Shown one piece after another: positions 6,571 through 12,623 of a DNA stretch of 17,414 nt. The DNA comes from CAZDGK01 sp964505035. GTDB taxonomy: Bacteria; Patescibacteriota; Saccharimonadia; UBA4664. The stretch spans positions 1 through 17,414 of the forward strand of contig CAZDGK010000028.1 in NCBI GenBank assembly GCA_964505035.1, written 5' to 3'. A model generated the notes under the pieces. The model searched no databases, was not told where the DNA came from, and saw nothing but the letters and a program-made list of their open reading frames with translations. Made by a program: the position numbers and the translations under genes. Every line of letters begins with the position of its first letter. Positions within the stretch are counted from its first letter, which is position 1.

Positions 6571-7221
6571 ATGAGACAGGACACAGTGGTTGACCTGCGC
6601 GTGCCCAACATCTCGCGCGACCTCAGACTGGCCGATGACTATCACGCCATGGGCGTGAGCGACATCGACCGATCGGTCATCCTCGGCATTCCGGTGTTCG
6701 TCGGTATCAGCAGCCTGGTGTGTGTGCCGATCTTCGGCTGGTTCGCACTCGCGATCACCATGACGATGGGCATTCCGCTGGGCATGATGTGCGGTCTGAT
6801 CTACGCGGCCGTGTACGACGCGGTGGTGCCACGGCGCGCCCGCCGGCGAGTCCGGCGGTACCGCCAACAGGGCCGCATCATCAATGTGGCGCCCGAGCTG
6901 CGCTCGACCTGGGATGCCGCCGTGCGACAAGTCACGTCCGGCATGCCCGTACTGAACAGCGGCGAGCGAGACCGGTTCGACATGGAGCAGCACTTCGACC
7001 TGGTGTCGCAGCTGATGCTCCACGGCAACGCCCTGCGCGGGGCCGACACGGCGCACGCCAACCTGCTGCGCGATCACATCCGCGAGCAGATCGACGCCGT
7101 ACTGCAACCGGTCGCGCAAGCGGTCCGGGATGAGCGGGAGGCGCGCGAAACGGCACATCACAGCTACATCGAGGCCCTCGTCGGCCGCAAGCCCGGCGAA
7201 CAGCCCGAGCTGAAGGCCTGA
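6571..7221 (+). CDS. Two-TM array protein, copy 6 (class C leader)
   Basis: Unknown function; 216 residues. N-terminal motif DTVVDLRVP (4-12); helices at about 36-55 and 57-85, the second notably Met-rich; then PRRARRRVRRYR (87-98), the most basic junction of the family. Signature G-R-I-I-x-V-x3-L-x3-W at 101-114, HFDLV at 141-145, L-R-D-H-I-x3-I in the tail, and a C-terminus H-S-Y-I-E-A-L-V-G-R-K-P. The start is fixed by AAAGGA seven to eight bases upstream. Its leader GTCTCCGACCGAAAGGATTT is a slightly diverged class C leader. Confidence 0.82.
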   Translation: MRQDTVVDLRVPNISRDLRLADDYHAMGVSDIDRSVILGIPVFVGISSLVCVPIFGWFALAITMTMGIPLGMMCGLIYAAVYDAVVPRRARRRVRRYRQQGRIINVAPELRSTWDAAVRQVTSGMPVLNSGERDRFDMEQHFDLVSQLMLHGNALRGADTAHANLLRDHIREQIDAVLQPVAQAVRDEREARETAHHSYIEALVGRKPGEQPELKA

Positions 7222-7230
7222 CATCAACCT

Positions 7231-7257
7231 GGCGCCCCCGCATTTGGGGCGCCTTTT
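7231..7257 (+). terminator. Terminator of copy 6
   Basis: GGCGCCCC (7231-7238), loop CGCATTT (one extra C), GGGGCGCC (7246-7253), TTTT then CTATTG. Confidence 0.9.
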
Positions 7258-7260
7258 CTA

Positions 7261-7289
7261 TTGTGTAATAGCGTTTTTTATGATATAAA
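7261..7289 (+). promoter_or_regulatory. Promoter of two-TM copy 7, TTGTGT-N17-TATAAA
   Basis: -35 TTGTGT (7261-7266), -10 TATAAA (7284-7289), extended by TGA and preceded by a T-run. Confidence 0.7.
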
Positions 7290-7326
7290 TAACCCACGTA
7301 TCCGTCTCCTGAGCGAAGGGATTCCT

Positions 7327-7986
7327 ATGAGACACGATACATTGGTCGATCCGCGTTACCCGAAAGCCGCTCGCACGCTACGGCGCGCAGAAGGCCTCGA
7401 GAACCTCAGCGACAAGGACATTGAGCTGTGGTTGAGGTCCTGGGTGCTCGGCTGGTTCGTGGTCATTACCACCGCTGCCACCATCGTCTGGGGCTTCGAT
7501 GCGTTCTTTCTGGCCCTGGGGGTGGGACTGGTCGGCGGACTTGTCGCCGGCGTCCTGACCGGGGCGGGGGCGCTCTTCGGCACCATGCTGCTCGTCGGCC
7601 GGTCCTACCGGAAGCACGAGCAGCTCGGGCGCTACCTGGACGTATCGGAGGAGCTGCGTGACCGCTGGAAGACGACGGTGAGACTACTCACCGCTGGTCT
7701 GGACGGCGCTCACAAGGATCCGCGGCTGAAGCTGCGCGAGCACTTCGACCTGCTGCGGGAACTGCAGCCGATGACCGACGCGCTCAAGGAGGCTGACCAA
7801 GCCGACGAGCTTCGGATCTGGCGCGGTATCGTGCGCCGGATCGAGCAGCACCTGACGCCGGTGGTGGAAACAATCCGCGCTGAGCGCCAGGCCGAACTGG
7901 AAGCTGCCGAGCTGAAACTGCAGGCCCATCGAGACATGGTGGACCTGCTGCTCGGACCCGAAGACCAGCCCGAACCAACGCACTGA
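7327..7986 (+). CDS. Two-TM array protein, copy 7 (class C leader, last copy)
   Basis: Unknown function; 219 residues. N-terminal motif DTLVDPRYP (4-12); helices at about 37-56 and 59-90, with a Gly-rich second helix unlike the other copies; then RSYRKHEQLGRYL. The signature is G-R-Y-L-x-V-x3-L-x3-W at 101-114, HFDLL at 139-143, and the tail ends HRDMVDLLLGPEDQPEPTH. AAGGG with a five-to-seven base gap fixes ATG 7327. An in-frame ATG upstream (7261) lies within the promoter and is not a start. Its terminator differs from the others and it is convergent with the MFS gene, marking the end of the array. Confidence 0.82.
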   Translation: MRHDTLVDPRYPKAARTLRRAEGLENLSDKDIELWLRSWVLGWFVVITTAATIVWGFDAFFLALGVGLVGGLVAGVLTGAGALFGTMLLVGRSYRKHEQLGRYLDVSEELRDRWKTTVRLLTAGLDGAHKDPRLKLREHFDLLRELQPMTDALKEADQADELRIWRGIVRRIEQHLTPVVETIRAERQAELEAAELKLQAHRDMVDLLLGPEDQPEPTH

Positions 7987-7990
7987 CCTG

Positions 7991-8025
7991 GGGCGCCCCG
8001 TAATGCGGGGCGCCCTGATCTTTTT
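7991..8025 (+). terminator. Terminator of copy 7
   Basis: GGGCGCCCCG (7991-8000), loop TAATG, CGGGGCGCCC (8006-8015), then TGATCTTTTT. A 10-bp stem with a different loop and a U-run five bases off the stem. It lacks the CTATTG tail that forms the next -35 in internal copies, as expected for the last unit. Confidence 0.8.
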
Positions 8026-8037
8026 ATACACAGACAA

Positions 8038-9360
8038 TTAGCTCGACTTGGCTTGGTGGCGGGTATGTAGCACGTACCACTGGAGACAGGCAAAGACCAA
8101 CAAGGCGGCACCGAGGGCGCTCACTACTTTGGTGACGCTCGTGAGGTCGGCTAGGATGCCGGCAAAGAGAATGGGGAGCGTCGCGGCGATGTTGACCATC
8201 ATATTGAGCGCGCCAAAGACCTTGCCGCGGGTCTCGTCGGTGGTGTTTTCCTGGAGCAAGGTCTGCGCCGATGACGACACAACGGCGTTCATGAAGCCAA
8301 GAATCAGCACCAGCAGGGCAATGACCCAGCCGATCTGAGTAAGGGTGGCTAGCTCGCTGCCGTGTACGACACGGTGGAGCTGGCCTGACAAGCCAAGCAG
8401 AAATAAGGCGGCCGCGGCGGCAATCAGCGAGAGACTGATGACCTCGAGCTTGTGATAGGTGCGGGCCAGCCAGCCTACCGCCAGCACGCCCAGCACCATC
8501 CCCACGCCAGCAGGGATGATGAGCACGTGCGAGGCGGCCTGAATAGGCGCCCGCAGCACGGCCAGGGACAAGGCCGGCGCCAGTGCCAGCAGCACCCCCA
8601 CCGTGCCCTGCGTGATGGTCAGCTGCACGATCGGGAATGACAGATTGTGATTGGCCCGGATGATTTGCCAATTGCGGCGGATTTCGCGGCCGGTACTGCG
8701 AATCACACTCCAGAAGTCGACCGCGCCGGTGAGCTTGGGCCGGATATTGGGCAGGGGCAGAATGCAGAGGGTGGCCAGCAGGAACATGATCGAGGTGAGG
8801 TAATAGGGGCCGCTAGGCCCGAGCGCGCCAATGACCGGGGCCGAGGCCGAGTAACCCACGATAAACGAGGCGTAGAGCGTGAAAATAAACAGCGAATTGG
8901 CGCGCAGGAGCTGCTGCTCCGGGACAAGCGCCGGGATGGCGGCGGCTTCGGCCGGCGCGAAGAACTGCGTGATGCAGGAAATGAGGAAGCTAAGCGCTAG
9001 TACCACTACCAGATTGTGCTCAAACAAGAGGTAGCCCAGCACCAGGACGGCCCGCAGGAGGTTGGCTATGAGCAGGACGTGCTTGCGATTGAGGTGGTCG
9101 ACATAGACGCCGGCGGCAGCCGCAAAAAAGATCGACGGCACGCCAAAGCTCAGGATCAGTAGCGCGACGCTAATATTGGCGGCCCGGGTATGCTGCGCGA
9201 GCTCAAAGACCCGGATGACTAGGGCGAAATTGAGCAGGTTCTGGGCGACTTGTGACAGGACCTGGGCGGACCAGAGCCGGGAGAAGTTGCGGTTGCGGAT
9301 CAGCTCGGTGGCGGCGCCGGCTGACTCGCCTTCTACCCGACTACTTGGCCACCAACCCAC
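8038..9360 (-). CDS. MFS transporter, 12-TM
   Basis: A 440-residue major facilitator superfamily permease of the EntS/MFS_3-like type. It opens with E-L-I-R-N-R-N-F-S-R-L-W, the usual cytoplasmic lead into helix 1. It has the loop 2-3 element D-H-L-N-R-K-H, the helix 5 region A-P-x-E-A-A-A-I-P, and a second half with D-E-T-R-G-K-V-F-G, the equivalent loop motif. About twelve hydrophobic segments are visible. The substrate cannot be told; relatives export siderophores, antibiotics or lipids. The start is GTG 9358-9360, ten bases after the clpP stop, with only a weak GAG-type binding site, so translation may be coupled to clpP. It is the last gene of the cluster and convergent with the two-TM array. 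Confidence 0.85.
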   Translation of the reverse strand: MGWWPSSRVEGESAGAATELIRNRNFSRLWSAQVLSQVAQNLLNFALVIRVFELAQHTRAANISVALLILSFGVPSIFFAAAAGVYVDHLNRKHVLLIANLLRAVLVLGYLLFEHNLVVVLALSFLISCITQFFAPAEAAAIPALVPEQQLLRANSLFIFTLYASFIVGYSASAPVIGALGPSGPYYLTSIMFLLATLCILPLPNIRPKLTGAVDFWSVIRSTGREIRRNWQIIRANHNLSFPIVQLTITQGTVGVLLALAPALSLAVLRAPIQAASHVLIIPAGVGMVLGVLAVGWLARTYHKLEVISLSLIAAAAALFLLGLSGQLHRVVHGSELATLTQIGWVIALLVLILGFMNAVVSSSAQTLLQENTTDETRGKVFGALNMMVNIAATLPILFAGILADLTSVTKVVSALGAALLVFACLQWYVLHTRHQAKSS

Positions 9361-9370
9361 AGTGCGCTCG

Positions 9371-9967
9371 TTATCCCGCGACCACTTTATCGATCACGCC
9401 GTAGCTGGCGGCCTCGTCGGCACTCATCCAGTAGTCGCGGTCAGTGTCCTGATGGACCTGCTCGACCGGCTTGCCGGTGGCAGTGGCTAGGATTTGGTCA
9501 AGCTTTTCGCGGCTCTTGAGGACTTCGCGAGCGGTGATCTCGATGTCGGACGGGGTGCCCTCAAAGCCGGCCGAGCCCTGGTGGATCATGATGCGGGCAT
9601 TGGGCAGGCTGAAGCGCTTGCCTTTGGCGCCGGCGGCGAGCAACACCGCACCCATGCTGGCCGCCATGCCAACGCAAATGGTGGAGACAGCGGGCTTGAC
9701 CAGGTTCATGGTGTCGAGGATGGCCAGGCCAGCGTAGACACTGCCACCGGGCGAGTTGATGTAGAGCTTGATGTCCTTGTCTTTGTCTTCGCTCTCCAGG
9801 AAGAGCAGCTGCGCTACTACTAGATTGGCAACGGTGTCATCGATGCCGGTACCAAGGAAGATGATGCGCTCCTTGAGCAAGCGGGAATAAATATCGTAGG
9901 CACGCTCCCCCATCGAGGTTTTCTCGATGACGGTGGGCACTAGGATAGAATTGCGCGGGTCAGTCAT
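9371..9967 (-). CDS. clpP: ATP-dependent Clp protease proteolytic subunit
   Basis: ClpP is the serine protease chamber that degrades proteins unfolded by ClpX, ClpC or ClpA. At 198 residues it has family length. The catalytic triad is S104 in GMAASMG, H129 in RIMIHQ and D178 in TDRDYWM. The oligomerisation and substrate-groove motif INSPGGSVYAG (70-80) is intact. The N-terminus LVPTVIEKTSMGERAYDIYS is the usual pro/loop region. AAAGGAG nine bases upstream of ATG 9967 fixes the start. Its promoter overlaps a perfect CIRCE element at 10029-10055, so it is probably repressed by HrcA and induced by heat or protein damage, separately from the upstream tig-HAD genes. MFS follows 10 bases downstream. 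Confidence 0.97.
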   Translation of the reverse strand: MTDPRNSILVPTVIEKTSMGERAYDIYSRLLKERIIFLGTGIDDTVANLVVAQLLFLESEDKDKDIKLYINSPGGSVYAGLAILDTMNLVKPAVSTICVGMAASMGAVLLAAGAKGKRFSLPNARIMIHQGSAGFEGTPSDIEITAREVLKSREKLDQILATATGKPVEQVHQDTDRDYWMSADEAASYGVIDKVVAG

Positions 9968-10028
9968 GGGTATAGCTCCTTTATCTTAGCTGAGAACAGC
10001 CGGATGCGGCAATGTCTGTAGCTTCATT

Positions 10029-10055
10029 CTAGCACTCAATGGGTGCGAGTGCTAG
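10029..10055 (-). promoter_or_regulatory. CIRCE element (HrcA operator) of clpP
   Basis: A perfect inverted repeat CTAGCACTC-N9-GAGTGCTAG, differing from the CIRCE consensus TTAGCACTC-N9-GAGTGCTAA only in the outermost base pair. On the minus strand the second arm runs into TAGAAT, a good -10 (10028-10023 is the following context), with a poor -35 17 bases upstream inside the first arm. Bound HrcA would therefore cover the promoter. The element also contains the stop codon of the HAD gene (10052-10054). Confidence 0.92.
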
Positions 10056-10657
10056 ACAGGGAGGTCGTGGTTGCGTAGGTCACGCAGCAAAGTATCGCGA
10101 CCGCGAAATAGGACGGGCGTGATGCCAAGCTGCTCGACACCGGTGAGATTGTAGGCGCTGTCATCGATGAATAATAGCTCGCTGGTGGCTATCCCTAGCT
10201 GCTCAGCCAGCAGCTGGTAGGTGCGTGGATCGGGCTTGGCTAGGCCAATATCCGATGAATACAGCTCGGCGTCGAAGTGGCGGCCGAAGTGGGCTGAGCG
10301 CAGATCGTCGACCCACTGGCCAGACAGGTTTGAGAGCAGACCAACCCGGTAGCCGCTAGCCCGCAGGTCGTCAACGAGCTGGACCATGGCCGGATCGAGG
10401 GGCGGGGCGGCGACATGAGCGGCCGCCACGACTTCGGCCGTGCGGCTAGCCGCGCCGATCTCGTGAGCTACCAGCGCCCACAGCTCGTCCACGGACAGCC
10501 CGCCAGACTGCAGCTCGCGCGAGTGGCGGTCGTAGGCGGCATAGAGCTGGCCACGATCGAGTCCAGTGATGGCGGCGATGTGGCTGCTGGTGCTCTGACC
10601 GCCGCCTTGCGTGGTGAGCACGCCAAGGTAGTCAAAACCAACCGCCCGGATGCTCAT
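10052..10657 (-). CDS. HAD-superfamily hydrolase, subfamily IA type
   Basis: A 201-residue HAD phosphatase-like protein. Motif I is FDYLGVLT with the nucleophile D9; the second Asp of DxDG is replaced by Leu11, as in some YihX-like members that have a non-acidic residue there. Motif II is LLSNLSG (S109), motif III K141 in LAKPDPRTY, motif IV FIDDSAYN (D165-D166). An alpha-helical cap lies at about 16-85. The family acts on small sugar phosphates or nucleotides; the substrate is unknown and the missing general acid makes the exact reaction uncertain. ATG 10657 lies one base after the tig stop, without a clear binding site of its own, so translation is probably coupled to tig. Its stop codon lies inside the clpP CIRCE element. 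Confidence 0.85.
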   Translation of the reverse strand: MSIRAVGFDYLGVLTTQGGGQSTSSHIAAITGLDRGQLYAAYDRHSRELQSGGLSVDELWALVAHEIGAASRTAEVVAAAHVAAPPLDPAMVQLVDDLRASGYRVGLLSNLSGQWVDDLRSAHFGRHFDAELYSSDIGLAKPDPRTYQLLAEQLGIATSELLFIDDSAYNLTGVEQLGITPVLFRGRDTLLRDLRNHDLPV

Positions 10658-10658
10658 G

Positions 10659-11939
10659 CTATTTCTTTTCGGCGTAGCTCAGCAGCTTGGCGATGACGCG
10701 GGAGGCCATGAGGTGGTTGTAGACTTCCTCACGAGCATTGGGGCCGTCCAACTCGGCGCGGGTGGCTTCGTCGTTGTAGCGGGCCTTGAGGCGGTCAATC
10801 TCGGCATCCAGCTCGCCGGGCGCCAGCTCGAGCTTCTCGGCCTCAGCGACCGCCGTGAGGACCATGGCTAGGCCGACCCGGCGCTCGGCCTCAGGCTTCA
10901 TGTCAGCGTCGAGCTCATCGGAGGTTTTCTTCGAAAGCTCGAGGTACTTGGGCAAGTCCAGGCCGCTGTAGGCGAGGTTCTGCTCCAGCTCGGCGCGCAG
11001 GCGCTGCAATTGCTGCTGCAGGAGCGGTTCGGGCACCTTGTATTGGCTATCCTTGAGTAGTTTGTCCAGGACTTGCTGCTCATACTGGCGCGAGACGGCT
11101 TCGGCTTCACGGCTGGTGACTTGCTGCAGGATGTCATCTTTGAGCTCGTCGACCGTCTTGAATGGGCTGACCTTGGCCACAAACTCGGCATCAAGGTCGG
11201 GCTTGGCTAGCTCGGTCACCTCGTGGAGCTTGACCTTGAAGGTGACCATCTGACCGGCCAGCGACGGCTCGTGGTAGTCCTTGGGGAATCGGATGTCGAA
11301 TGACTTCTCGCCGCCGGGCTTGAGGCCGACTAGCTGCTCCTCGAAGCCGGGGATGAATTGGCCCGAGCCAATGAGCAGCGTGTGATTGGTGGCGCTGGCG
11401 CCGCGCACGGGCTGGCCGTTCTGGCTGCCGTCGAAGTCCAGGACGACCTCGTCGCCGGTCTGAACCGGGCGCTCGACCTTGAGCCGGGCGGCTTCGCGGC
11501 GGCGCAGGTCTTCGATGGTGCGGTCGACCTCGGCCAGGTCAACCTGCGGGGTGGGCCGCTTGATGCGAAAGTCCTGATACTTGGCTAGCTTGACCTTGGG
11601 CATGAGGTCGACGACGGCCTTGTATTGCAGCTCCGTGTAGGGCACAAACTTCTCGAGCGTGACCTGGGGTGGGGCAATGACGGCCAGTGCCAGCTGGCGC
11701 ACGGCCTGGCTGTAGCTGCTCTCGACGGCGTGCTCAATCACCTCACCCTGGACGGTGGCCGAACCCAGCTCGCGGTCGACGATGGCGTCGGGGGCTTTGC
11801 CTGGGCGGAAGCCGGCGACCTTGACCCGGCCGCGCAACTCATCATAGACGTGCGCCACCACGCCTTTGAGCTCAAGCTCGGTCAGAGTAACGGTAAACGT
11901 GGCCTGGGTGTCGGTCTGTGAGGTGATCTTGGTTTCCAT
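10659..11939 (-). CDS. tig: Trigger factor, ribosome-bound chaperone and prolyl isomerase
   Basis: Trigger factor holds and folds new chains at the ribosomal exit tunnel. The 426 residues show the full layout. The N-terminal ribosome-binding domain carries the GFRPGKAP loop at 43-50. An FKBP-type isomerase domain lies at about 158-245, including G-D-E-V-V-L-D-F-D-G and G-S-G-Q-F-I-P-G-F-E-E-Q-L-V-G. A helical substrate-binding C-terminal domain runs from about 250 to 426 and ends in SYAEKK. ATG 11939 has AGGA five bases upstream. It is the first gene of the tig-HAD-clpP-MFS cluster, an order in which tig and clpP neighbour each other as in many bacteria. Confidence 0.96.
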   Translation of the reverse strand: METKITSQTDTQATFTVTLTELELKGVVAHVYDELRGRVKVAGFRPGKAPDAIVDRELGSATVQGEVIEHAVESSYSQAVRQLALAVIAPPQVTLEKFVPYTELQYKAVVDLMPKVKLAKYQDFRIKRPTPQVDLAEVDRTIEDLRRREAARLKVERPVQTGDEVVLDFDGSQNGQPVRGASATNHTLLIGSGQFIPGFEEQLVGLKPGGEKSFDIRFPKDYHEPSLAGQMVTFKVKLHEVTELAKPDLDAEFVAKVSPFKTVDELKDDILQQVTSREAEAVSRQYEQQVLDKLLKDSQYKVPEPLLQQQLQRLRAELEQNLAYSGLDLPKYLELSKKTSDELDADMKPEAERRVGLAMVLTAVAEAEKLELAPGELDAEIDRLKARYNDEATRAELDGPNAREEVYNHLMASRVIAKLLSYAEKK

Positions 11940-12010
11940 AGGTTCCTAGGTTAGCACGCGGCGAGGGTATTAATAAAGACTTTTGGGGCCAAAATTGGTC
12001 AAATTATGCC
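11940..12010 (-). promoter_or_regulatory. tig promoter region
   Basis: On the minus strand TTGACC (11996-12001) is followed by an AT-rich stretch TCTTTATTAATAC that supplies a -10 at an uncertain spacing of 17-21 bases. Between them is the inverted repeat TTTTGG-CC-CCAAAA, a possible operator. The -10 assignment is weak. Confidence 0.4.
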
Positions 12011-12017
12011 CGAAAAA

Positions 12018-12055
12018 GGTCGTGGGCCCAATCGGAGGTGGTTCCGACTGGGCCC
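12018..12055 (-). terminator. Terminator after tRNA-Phe
   Basis: GGGCCCAGTCGGA (12055-12043 on the minus strand), loop ACCACC, TCCGATTGGGCCC (12036-12024), followed by ACGACCTTTTT. A 13-bp stem with one G-U pair; the U-run ends near 12014. Confidence 0.8.
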
Positions 12056-12058
12056 GGG

Positions 12059-12130
12059 TGGGGTATGGTGGAATCGAACCACCGCCTGCATTCTTTTCAG
12101 AAATGCCGCTCTCCATTGAGCTTAAACCCC
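12059..12130 (-). tRNA. tRNA-Phe (GAA)
   Basis: The cloverleaf can be drawn by eye. The acceptor stem GGGGTTT/ATACCCC has one U-U mismatch, the D-stem is GCTC/GAGC with a short six-base loop containing GG, and the T-arm GGTGG-TTCGATT-CCACC is perfect. The anticodon loop CTGAAAA gives GAA for phenylalanine, with U33 and A37 in place. The discriminator is A. The anticodon stem CATTT/GAATG closes with a U-G pair and can be lengthened by an extra G-C, so one surplus base sits between the D-stem and anticodon stem. CCA is not encoded (ACCC follows the stem), so it must be added after processing. A terminator follows at once. Confidence 0.88.
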
Positions 12131-12148
12131 GATGAGGGAAAACTTGAT

Positions 12149-12189
12149 GTGTGCGGGGGCCAACGTTTGAGGTCAGCCCCCGCACACCC
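12149..12189 (-). repeat. Hairpin just upstream of tRNA-Phe
   Basis: GTGTGCGGGGGC can pair with GCCCCCGCACAC around a 15-base loop. On the minus strand the stem is followed by ATCAAGTTTTCCC and then by the tRNA 19 bases later. It may be a weak terminator of an upstream RNA or a processing signal for the tRNA precursor. Confidence 0.55.
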
Positions 12190-12336
12190 TACCAACAATG
12201 CGGCCGCTCCCCTTCCCCTCAGAAAGTAACGGTCGCCACGGGGCGAACCACCGCAGACAGCCACCCCTAGACCTGTCCCGATGAATGTGCGCCGGATGTC
12301 GGTAGGTAGTTACTTGACGATGAACGTCATGCGCGT

Positions 12337-12364
12337 ATGTTACCACACCAGCGGTGGTTTGCAA
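12337..12364 (-). promoter_or_regulatory. Possible promoter for the tRNA-Phe precursor
   Basis: TTGCAA (12359-12364), 16-base spacer, TAACAT (12337-12342) on the minus strand. No other candidate lies closer to the tRNA, so the precursor would carry about 190 leader bases. Confidence 0.35.
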
Positions 12365-12389
12365 GGGCGAAATTACCAATGCCAACACG

Positions 12390-12430
12390 AGAAAGGGCCC
12401 GGCTGATCATCGCACTGATCAGCCGGGCCC
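12390..12430 (-). terminator. 15-bp hairpin, probable minus-strand terminator
   Basis: A perfect stem GGGCCCGGCTGATCA / TGATCAGCCGGGCCC (12395-12409 with 12416-12430) with a six-base loop. On the minus strand it is followed by TTTCTCG. It would end the transcript of the 240-aa gene at 12624 or of an RNA lying between 12431 and 12620. Confidence 0.6.
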
Positions 12431-12623
12431 AGGGCAGCAGACAGGACAACGCTGGAAGGTCCCGTCGGCTAACCGGACCCGTGGCAGGGCGCAAGCAGGG
12501 CGGCGCCTCAAAGGCTCGGGTCACTGGCTAAAGCTTAGTAGGTCCGATGACCAGGACGGGTCACGTTGCCGAGTATGACATGGCGGCCGGCGGCGGGACA
12601 AGGGCGAAATGCCAGACTTGCCG

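Larger units (their letters stand above)
12131..12623. other. Non-coding stretch of about 490 bp with several hairpins
   Basis: No reading frame here has a ribosome binding site, and the translations look like shadow frames. The stretch contains two long perfect or near-perfect hairpins (12150-12189 and 12395-12430), a promoter-like pair (12337-12364) and a long-range 12-base complement GCGAACCACCGC (12243-12254) with GCGGTGGTTTGC (12352-12363). I looked for tmRNA, RNase P RNA, SRP RNA, 5S and 6S signatures and found none convincing. It probably encodes one or two unidentified RNAs and the tRNA precursor leader. Confidence 0.5.

Noticed and set aside
1334..8015. CRISPR array reading of the repeated GGCGCC hairpins
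   Set aside because: The repeats are about 700-800 bp apart, each sits after a gene stop codon with a U-tract, and the intervening sequence is coding. They are terminators.
597..8025. Array proteins as SLATT-domain defence effectors
   Set aside because: The two-helix topology with a helical tail is similar, but I see no SLATT-specific motif and no CD-NTase, SLOG or other sensor partner, so the name is not supported.
12173..12388. 71-aa minus-strand frame, and the six-codon frame MTFIVK near 12308-12332
   Set aside because: The 71-aa frame has no binding site and a shadow-type composition, and it crosses the candidate promoter. The six-codon frame is too short and also has no binding site.
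12131..12623. tmRNA, RNase P RNA, SRP RNA, 5S or 6S gene
   Set aside because: I looked for the tmRNA T-arm/alanine stem, RNase P GAGGAAAGTCC and ACAGAA motifs, the SRP GGAAGCAGC-type tetraloop region and the 5S CCGAAC block on both strands. None was convincing.
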